DNA from: Pseudoxanthomonas spadix
GTDB lineage: Bacteria; Pseudomonadota; Gammaproteobacteria; Xanthomonadales; Xanthomonadaceae
DNA length: 64,000 bases
NCBI RefSeq assembly: GCF_003703395.1
Contig: NZ_RDQN01000001.1
Location: 434,001-498,000 of the forward strand
Direction: 5' to 3'
Shown: piece by piece, positions 58,198 to 64,000 of the stretch
Numbering within the stretch: the stretch's first letter is position 1
Layout: each line of letters opens with the position of its first letter
Translations under genes and position numbers: made by a program
The notes under the pieces: generated by a model
Seen by the model: only the letters and a program-made list of their open reading frames with translations
Told to the model about the DNA's origin: nothing
The model's database searches: none

Positions 58198-58568
58198 TTT
58201 GAGGTTCCTTCCCTTGCTTGCCAGGCAAGGATGGTTGGAGGATGAAGCGAATTCAGCTCCTCGTTGTTCGGTTAAGGCAGGAGTCGGGCTTTCGCGCTCC
58301 TTTGGAGCACCCAAAGAAACACCCCCCGTCCTCGCGCCCGGCGCTGCGCGCCTGGTTCGCGCACCAGCGGAAATTTCCGGACGCGGCCTCGTGCCGCGAC
58401 CGGAAAACGACGCACATCCTTGTGCGTCGCCCCTGCGGGTTTGCGCGGCTGGCGATGCCGCTGCGGATGGGAAGGGAGAAGCCGGTAGCAAGCGCAAAAG
58501 CAACCGCAAGCAAATCAACAAGAATTCGAAGCACAACGCGGCGCCGGCCGCTGGACTGGACACCAACG
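58198..58568. repeat. Intergenic block with inverted repeats between pheA and aroA
   Basis: A 371-base gap rich in dyads: TTGCC-A-GGCAA (58218-58228), CCTTGC/GCAAGG (58212-58230), and the strong hairpin GACGCACA-TCCT-TGTGCGTC (58409-58428). It may be a dispersed repeat of the genome. The frame upstream of aroA is open but shows no protein-like features. Confidence 0.5.
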
Positions 58569-59876
58569 ATGACCTCGCAATCCTGGATCGCTCACAAGGG
58601 CTCGGCGCTGCACGGCGCGCTGGCCATTCCCGGTGACAAGTCGGTCTCGCACCGGGCGGTGATGCTGGCCGCTCTGGCCGATGGCATCTCGCGCGTCGAA
58701 GGTTTTCTGGAAGGCGAGGATACCCGCGCGACCGCCGCGATCCTGGCCAGGCTGGGCGTGCGCATCCAGACACCGTCGCCGTCCACGCGCATCGTGCATG
58801 GCGTGGGCATCGATGGACTGCAGGCGCCGGATGGCGTGCTGGACTGCGGCAACGCCGGCACCGGCATGCGTCTGCTGGCCGGGCTGTTGTGCGCGCAAAA
58901 GTTCGATAGCGTGCTGGTCGGCGACGAATCGCTGTCCAGGCGCCCGATGCGCCGGGTCACAGGGCCACTGGCGCAGATGGGCGCGAAGATCGAAACCCGC
59001 CCGGACGGTACCCCGCCGCTGCGCATCCACGGCGGCCAGACGCTGACCGGTATCGATTTCACCTCGCCAGTGGCCAGCGCACAGGTCAAGTCCAGCGTGC
59101 TGCTGGCGGGCCTGTACGCGCAAGGCCAGACCATTGTGCGCGAGCCACATCCCACCCGCGACTACACCGAGCGCATGCTCGCCGCCTTCGGCGTGGAGAT
59201 CGCCTTTTCACCGGGATTTGCCAGCTTGCCCGGCGGCCAGCGCCTGCGCGCCACTGACATCGCGGTCCCGGCCGATTTTTCCTCGGCCGCGTTCTTCATC
59301 GTCGCGGCCAGCATCATTCCGGGGTCGGAGGTGACCTTGAAGGCGGTGGGCCTCAACCCGCGCCGTACCGGCCTGCTCGAGGCACTGCGCCTGATGGGCG
59401 CGGACATCGCACTGCTCAATCCTGCCGAGCACGGCGGCGAGCCGGTGGCCGATCTGCGCGTGCGTCATGCCGCCTTGAAGGGCGCACGCATTCCCGAAGA
59501 GGTGGTGCCGGACATGATCGACGAGTTCCCGGCGCTGTTCGTCGCTGCCGCCGCCGCGCAAGGCCAGACCATCGTCAGCGGCGCGGCCGAGTTGCGGGTC
59601 AAGGAATCCGATCGCCTGGCCGCCATGGCCACCGGCCTGCGCGCGCTGGGCGTGCGGGTGGACGAGACGCCCGACGGCGCCACGATCCACGGCGGGACCA
59701 TCGGCGGCGGCACGATCGACAGCCACGGCGATCACCGGATCGCGATGGCCTTCAGCATCGCCGGCCAGCTTTCCACCGGCGAAGTGCTCGTGCGCGATAT
59801 CGCCAACGTGGCGACCTCTTTCCCGGGCTTCGACACGCTGGCAACGGGCGCCGGCTTTGGCTTGCGCGGCGCATGA
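58569..59876 (+). CDS. aroA: 3-phosphoshikimate 1-carboxyvinyltransferase (EPSP synthase)
   Basis: AroA joins phosphoenolpyruvate to shikimate-3-phosphate in aromatic amino acid synthesis. The 435-residue protein begins at ATG 58569 (MTSQSWIAHKG). Landmarks: IPGDKSVSHRAVMLAALADG, LDCGNAGTGMRLLAGLL, and RVKESDRLAAMATGLRALG with DSHGDHRIAMAF. The GDKSVSHR lysine variant suggests a class II enzyme. The start is preferred over the long upstream frame since homology begins there. It follows pheA across a dyad-rich gap. Confidence 0.96.
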   Translation: MTSQSWIAHKGSALHGALAIPGDKSVSHRAVMLAALADGISRVEGFLEGEDTRATAAILARLGVRIQTPSPSTRIVHGVGIDGLQAPDGVLDCGNAGTGMRLLAGLLCAQKFDSVLVGDESLSRRPMRRVTGPLAQMGAKIETRPDGTPPLRIHGGQTLTGIDFTSPVASAQVKSSVLLAGLYAQGQTIVREPHPTRDYTERMLAAFGVEIAFSPGFASLPGGQRLRATDIAVPADFSSAAFFIVAASIIPGSEVTLKAVGLNPRRTGLLEALRLMGADIALLNPAEHGGEPVADLRVRHAALKGARIPEEVVPDMIDEFPALFVAAAAAQGQTIVSGAAELRVKESDRLAAMATGLRALGVRVDETPDGATIHGGTIGGGTIDSHGDHRIAMAFSIAGQLSTGEVLVRDIANVATSFPGFDTLATGAGFGLRGA

Positions 59877-60025
59877 GGAGGACAGGCGGGGTGTGGTTTC
59901 AGGCGGATCGGGCGCTCGACGTCATTCGCTGTGGCGCGCACAGGCTCGGTAAGCTGAACGCAGGACCTCCACGGCGTGATGTGCCGGCGCGGGGTCAAGC
60001 GGACTGGCCAGGCTCCTCGACGCAC

Positions 60026-60054
60026 AAAAAAACCGCCAGACGGGCGGTTTTTTT
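60026..60054. terminator. Bidirectional terminator between aroA and tRNA-Pro
   Basis: AAAAAAACCGCC, a short loop and GGCGGTTTTTTT form a hairpin flanked by A and T runs, so it can end transcription from either side. Confidence 0.92.
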
Positions 60055-60073
60055 GTTGACCCCTTGCAAAAGC

Positions 60074-60150
<77 letters not shown>

Positions 60151-60297
60151 AAGGAGCCGCGCATTCTAAGGAACGGGCGCGGGCGCGGCAAGCGGAATCT
60201 TTGGGGTCCCGCTCTGGCCGGGCTCCGCGGACCTGGCGCGGTCCCGGCCGGCCGGCCGGCGATAGAATATGCGGCCCACATCCCCGGAGTTACCCGC

Positions 60298-61680
60298 TTG
60301 ATCAAGCCGCGCACGCCGCCTGGCGTCATGGAGCTGCTGCCCCGTGACCAGATCGCCTTCCAGCGCATGCTGGACACGATCCGCCGCAACTACGAGCGGT
60401 TCGGCTTCCTGCCGGTGGAAACGCCGGTGTTCGAGCTGTCCGAGGTACTGCTGACCAAATCCGGCGGCGAAACCGAGCGCCAGGTGTACTTCGCCCAGTC
60501 CACCGGCGCCTTGCAGCAGGAAAAGGAGGGCCTGCCGGAGCTGGCGCTGCGCTTCGACCTGACCGTGCCGTTGGCCCGCTACGTGGCCGAACACGAGCAC
60601 GAACTGGCGTTTCCATTCCGCCGTTACCAGATGCAGCGCGTGTACCGCGGCGAGCGCGCCCAGCGTGGCCGTTTCCGCGAGTTCTACCAGTGCGACATCG
60701 ACGTGATCGGCAAGGATGCATTGAGCATCCGCTTCGATGCCGAAATCCTGGCGGTGATCTACGCGGTGTTTTCCGAGCTGCAGATCGGGACGTTCACCGT
60801 GCAGCTCAACAACCGCAAGCTGATGCGCGGGTTCTTCGAACACCTGGGGCTGGCCGAGGGCGAGCAGCAGCTGCTGGTGCTGCGCGAGGTCGACAAGCTG
60901 GACAAGCGCGGCGCCGACGCGGTGCGCCAGACCCTGACCGGCGCCGATTTCGGGCTGTCGGCCGAGGTGGTGGAGCGGATCCTGGACTTTGTCGCGGTGC
61001 GCTCGAGCGGCCATGACGACGCGCTGGCGCAGCTGGACAAGCTGGGGCAGGGCAGCGGAGGCTTCAACGAAGGCATCGCCGAGCTGCGCGAAGTGCTGAC
61101 CCTGGTCAAGGCGCTGGGCGTGCCGGAAAGCGCGTACTGCCTGAACTTCTCCATCGCCCGCGGCCTGGACTACTACACCGGCACGGTCTACGAGACCCAG
61201 CTGGACGCATATCCGCAGATCGGTTCGATCTGCTCGGGCGGCCGCTACGAAAACCTGGCCAGCCACTACAGCAGGTCCAGGCTGCCCGGCGTGGGCATCT
61301 CGATCGGCCTGACCCGCCTGTTCTGGCAGCTGCGCGAAGCCGGCCTGATCGTCGAGGCCGAGGTCAGCTGCGTGCAGGCGCTGGTCGCGCTGATGGAGGA
61401 TGCGCATCTGCCCGAATCGCTGGACATCGCCCAGCGCCTGCGCGCCGGTGGCATCAACACCGAAGTGCAGATGGAGCCGAAGAAGATCGGCAGGCAGTTC
61501 CAGTACGCCTCGCGCGCCGGCATCCGCTTCGTGGTCCTGGCCGGCGAGGACGAGCTGGCCCGCGGTGTGGTCACGGTCAAGGATCTGGTCCGCGAACTGC
61601 AGTTCGAGGTCCCGCGCGAGGAGCTGGCCGCGGCCCTGCGCGTCGAGCTGGCGCAGGTGCGCGCGCTGGCCGGGCGCTGA
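60298..61680 (+). CDS. hisS: Histidyl-tRNA synthetase
   Basis: HisS charges tRNA-His. The 460-residue class II synthetase has motif 2-like [37 protein letters not shown] and a C-terminal anticodon-binding domain ([25 protein letters not shown]). I use TTG 60298 ([15 protein letters not shown]), as GGAG at 60284-60287 is well placed and the first conserved residues follow; the next ATG is 10 codons later. TAGAAT at 60263-60268 may be the -10 box. A TTG start may lower expression. Confidence 0.93.
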   Translation: MIKPRTPPGVMELLPRDQIAFQRMLDTIRRNYERFGFLPVETPVFELSEVLLTKSGGETERQVYFAQSTGALQQEKEGLPELALRFDLTVPLARYVAEHEHELAFPFRRYQMQRVYRGERAQRGRFREFYQCDIDVIGKDALSIRFDAEILAVIYAVFSELQIGTFTVQLNNRKLMRGFFEHLGLAEGEQQLLVLREVDKLDKRGADAVRQTLTGADFGLSAEVVERILDFVAVRSSGHDDALAQLDKLGQGSGGFNEGIAELREVLTLVKALGVPESAYCLNFSIARGLDYYTGTVYETQLDAYPQIGSICSGGRYENLASHYSRSRLPGVGISIGLTRLFWQLREAGLIVEAEVSCVQALVALMEDAHLPESLDIAQRLRAGGINTEVQMEPKKIGRQFQYASRAGIRFVVLAGEDELARGVVTVKDLVRELQFEVPREELAAALRVELAQVRALAGR

Positions 61681-61705
61681 GCACACACTCAACCAACACA
61701 GGCCC

Positions 61706-62230
61706 ATGCACCAGGTCCCGCCATCGCCTACCGGCGCCGTCGCCTTGCCGGCCATCTGCCAGGACGATGCGCGCTGGATGCAAAGGGCCTTGGAGCTGGC
61801 CGATCTGGCCCAGCACGCGCACGACGAGATCCCGGTCGGTGCGGTGCTGCTGGATGCGGCCGGGCAGGTCATCGGCGAAGGCGGCAACCGCAACCGCTGC
61901 GACCACGATCCGACCGCGCACGCCGAGATCGTGGCCCTGCGCCAGGGCGGGGCGCAGCTGCGCAATCACCGCCTGGTCGGCTGCACCCTGTACGTGACCC
62001 TGGAGCCGTGCGCGATGTGTGCGATGGCCATGGTCCATGCGCGCCTGGCGCGCGTGGTCTACGCAGCGGCCGATCCCAAGACCGGCGCGGCCGGCAGCGT
62101 GTTCGACCTGCTCGCCGATGCGCGCCACAACCATCGCGTGCAGGTCACCGGCGGGGTGCTGGCCGATGAAGCCGGCCGGCGCCTGACCAACTACTTCCGG
62201 TCCAAGCGCGGCCGCCCCCCGCTGGAGTGA
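61706..62230 (+). CDS. tadA: tRNA-specific adenosine deaminase TadA
   Basis: TadA converts adenine 34 of tRNA-Arg(ACG) to inosine. The 174-residue zinc deaminase has His72-Ala-Glu74 and Cys102-x2-Cys105 (EPCAMC). An N-terminal extension of ~20 residues precedes the fold. ATG 61706. Its TGA and the TGA of the opposite acyltransferase share the palindrome TGATCA (62228-62233). Confidence 0.94.
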   Translation: MHQVPPSPTGAVALPAICQDDARWMQRALELADLAQHAHDEIPVGAVLLDAAGQVIGEGGNRNRCDHDPTAHAEIVALRQGGAQLRNHRLVGCTLYVTLEPCAMCAMAMVHARLARVVYAAADPKTGAAGSVFDLLADARHNHRVQVTGGVLADEAGRRLTNYFRSKRGRPPLE

Positions 62231-63397
62231 TCAGCCTGCGATGGCCGGCGCCGCAGCCAGTTGGCGAGGCGCCGCCAGCTTGCGCGAGAGCCAGATCCTG
62301 GCCGGGGTTTCGAACAGGCGGTTGACCGCAGATGACACCAGCGCCGACAGCGTCAGGCACAGCGCGGCCGCGACCCAGGGGTTGAGGTCTTCAAAAAAGC
62401 CCGTGACACGCATGAGCCCGATCACCGGCTCATGCAGCAGGTAGATGGAAAAGCTGACCCGCCCCAGCTCACGCATGAGCCAGTTGCCGAGCAGCTGGTT
62501 GGAAGCCCAGGTGCTGTAGGAGAATGCCAGCACCGCCAGACCTGCCAGCAGTACTCGCGGCAGGTCGGCGTAGTACCAGCGACTGTGCTCGGCGACTGAC
62601 GCGGCGGGAAACAGCGGCAGGAACATCCGAGTCGAGGGCATCACCAGGGCCAGGATGCCCGCGCAGGCGGCGAGCTGCAGGATCACCTTGCCGGCCCCCG
62701 GCAGCGGGTAGCGAGCCGCCAGCCACCAACGCAGCATCGCGGCGGCAATGCCAACCATGAAGATCTGCAGCTTGGAGACGAACAGGATACCCGGCAGCGT
62801 GGGCGAGGCCAGGTAACACGCCACTGCAAACACCCCCAGTGCCACCAGCGCATACGTGCGCCAAACCCCAGACAGCGCCGTGATCGCCCAGATCAAGACG
62901 AAGAATCCGTAGAACTGGAACTCCGGCCCGACCGACCAGAACACGCTGACCTTGCCGACAAATAGCAGCAGGCGCGCCAGCTGCAGCGTGTCCATGTCGT
63001 ATTTGCTGAAGGCCTCCAGGCCCAGGACCTGTGTCGACAGATAGCCCAGGATCACCACCGAGTAGTACAGCGGGACGATGCGCGCGATGCGGGCCGCGCA
63101 GAAGCGGCGCACCGAGACCGCATTGATCGATTGCCTGAGATGCAGGTGCGCCATCAAGAAGCCGCTGAGCGCGAAGAACAGCAGGACGCCGCCGCGTCCC
63201 AGGTTGTCGGTGTCGCCGGTGAACAGGTGCAGGTGCGAGACCAGCACGATGGCCGCCGCCAGGCCGCGCAGGCCATCCAGGGCGGGCATGTGTTCCTTTT
63301 CGGTTGTGGTACTGATCCCGGTGTCGTGCGGTGCGCTGGCAGGATCTGCGGGCAGGATCGACCTGCCCGGCTCAACCTGCAGTGGGGGAGGCTGCAT
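62231..63397 (-). CDS. Acyltransferase 3 (OafA/YrhL-like) membrane protein
   Basis: A 388-residue membrane O-acyltransferase, probably acetylating a surface polysaccharide or LPS sugar. It has the family start MPALDGLRGLAAAIVLVSHLHL with the catalytic His (about residue 55), then about 10 hydrophobic helices, and the end FETPARIWLSRK. I use ATG 63397 (GAGGAA upstream), giving a ~35-residue cytoplasmic leader. A paralogue follows in tandem at the window end. No partner glycosyl genes are visible. Confidence 0.85.
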   Translation of the reverse strand: MQPPPLQVEPGRSILPADPASAPHDTGISTTTEKEHMPALDGLRGLAAAIVLVSHLHLFTGDTDNLGRGGVLLFFALSGFLMAHLHLRQSINAVSVRRFCAARIARIVPLYYSVVILGYLSTQVLGLEAFSKYDMDTLQLARLLLFVGKVSVFWSVGPEFQFYGFFVLIWAITALSGVWRTYALVALGVFAVACYLASPTLPGILFVSKLQIFMVGIAAAMLRWWLAARYPLPGAGKVILQLAACAGILALVMPSTRMFLPLFPAASVAEHSRWYYADLPRVLLAGLAVLAFSYSTWASNQLLGNWLMRELGRVSFSIYLLHEPVIGLMRVTGFFEDLNPWVAAALCLTLSALVSSAVNRLFETPARIWLSRKLAAPRQLAAAPAIAG

Positions 63398-63598
63398 GGT
63401 GGATTCCTCGTGGGGTTGGCGATGTCGAGGACAGGCGTCGTGCATCCCTTGCGGGCTTCACAATGTCTCCTCAACCCTGAGCACGCGAAAATCGCGCGGC
63501 TCCGGCCGGCCCGCCTGATTTTCTTGCGCCGTTCATGCCGTGAGCTGCCCACTCATGAAACCCAGGCCTCGGAAACCGGCCTTGGCCTCGCCTGCAGG

Positions 63599-64000
63599 TC
63601 AACCCAAGTGGGTACCCACGCTCCGCGGCCGGGCAGGCATGAAGCGGCGCGTGATCCAGACCCTGGCGGGCGTCTCCAGAGCGCGGTTGGCCAGCCAGGC
63701 CAGCAGCACCGTCGCCACGATGCAACCGATGCCGGCAGACCATGGATCCAGCCGATCAAACAGTCCAAGCGCGGTCATGACATCGATCACCGGCCGATGC
63801 AGCAGATAGATGGAGAAGCTTGATCGGCCCAGTTCACTGGCAAGGCCATTGCCCAGCAGCAGATCGGACAGCGCGCTACGGTAGGAGAACGCCAGCACCA
63901 CCAGCGCGGCCAGCAAGACCCGAGGCAGGTCGGTGTAGTACCAGGCGCTGAGCTGGGCGACGTCGGCTTGCGGAAAGACCGGCAGCAACATGTGCGGGTA
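63599..64000 (-). CDS. Acyltransferase 3 family protein, second tandem copy (partial)
   Basis: The C-terminal ~133 residues of another acyltransferase 3; the start lies beyond the window edge. It aligns with the C-terminus of the neighbour: LPRVLLA, LAFSY, ELGRSSFSIYLLHRPVI and LETPARVWITRRF. The two genes are probably products of a tandem duplication. It lies upstream of the other copy on the same strand. Confidence 0.85.
   Translation of the reverse strand, partial: YPHMLLPVFPQADVAQLSAWYYTDLPRVLLAALVVLAFSYRSALSDLLLGNGLASELGRSSFSIYLLHRPVIDVMTALGLFDRLDPWSAGIGCIVATVLLAWLANRALETPARVWITRRFMPARPRSVGTHLG

Noticed and set aside
58218..58568. Possible 117-residue N-terminal extension of AroA
   Set aside because: The frame is open but composed of unordered Arg/Pro/Ser residues, and AroA homology begins right at ATG 58569.

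Overview
The window looks like chromosomal DNA of a high-GC gammaproteobacterium, most probably a Xanthomonadaceae/Lysobacteraceae member (a Pseudoxanthomonas-like genome is my best guess). I infer this from gene order and protein style: msbA-lpxK-kdsB, uvrC-pgsA followed by tRNA genes, serC-pheA-aroA with a fused chorismate mutase/prephenate dehydratase, and a phasin/granule-region group. No database search was possible.

Layout. (1) 17-8197, core: lipid A/KDO genes (msbA, lpxK, kdsB), an NHL-repeat protein, uvrC, pgsA and a tRNA-Gly, tRNA-Cys, tRNA-Gly cluster. (2) 8285-9740: a nitroreductase, a small winged-helix ORF and an empty stretch. (3) 9741-26143, catabolic cluster A, all on the + strand: a meta-cleavage-type hydrolase, a DUF1302 outer-membrane protein, three Rieske oxygenase alpha/beta pairs served by one Rieske ferredoxin, an extradiol dioxygenase, an SDR, an ACMSD-type decarboxylase, a PdxA-type dehydrogenase, a flavin hydroxylase, a carboxymuconolactone-decarboxylase/VOC fusion and a two-domain VOC protein. 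(4) 26144-29415: an aldo/keto reductase between decayed insertion sequences (IS200/IS605-, IS1634- and IS630-like). (5) 29420-42886, catabolic cluster B: a complete-looking cyclohexanecarboxylate route. A MarR regulator, aliB, badI, badH and aliA lie on the - strand, divergent from badK, a second hydratase, pimCD, a hydroxyacyl-CoA dehydrogenase, a thiolase and gcdH on the + strand. (6) 42995-45230: a DUF336 gene and a catechol 2,3-dioxygenase in visibly AT-richer DNA. (7) 45401-64000, core again: tRNA-Leu and tRNA-Val, SDR, wrbA, a TonB receptor, PHA-granule proteins, FHA protein, msrPQ, serC, pheA, aroA, tRNA-Pro, hisS, tadA and two tandem acyltransferases.

How the parts fit. Cluster B should convert cyclohexanecarboxylate by CoA activation (AliA), dehydrogenation (AliB), hydration (BadK), oxidation (BadH), ring hydrolysis to pimeloyl-CoA (BadI), beta-oxidation (PimCD, hydratase, dehydrogenase, thiolase) and glutaryl-CoA dehydrogenation (GcdH). 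Cluster A is oxygenolytic: dioxygenation, diol dehydrogenation, extradiol cleavage and hydrolysis of an aromatic acid that I cannot name. The decarboxylase, the PdxA-type dehydrogenase and the CMD-VOC fusion point to carboxylated intermediates.

The main structural point is that the tRNA-Gly/Cys and tRNA-Leu(UAA) genes, adjacent behind pgsA in E. coli (glyW-cysT-leuZ), are here separated by about 37 kb of catabolic genes and IS debris. That suggests a genomic island inside a conserved tRNA locus. The candidate undescribed system is cluster A, especially the three-oxygenase/one-ferredoxin arrangement and the CMD-VOC fusion with its VOC partner.
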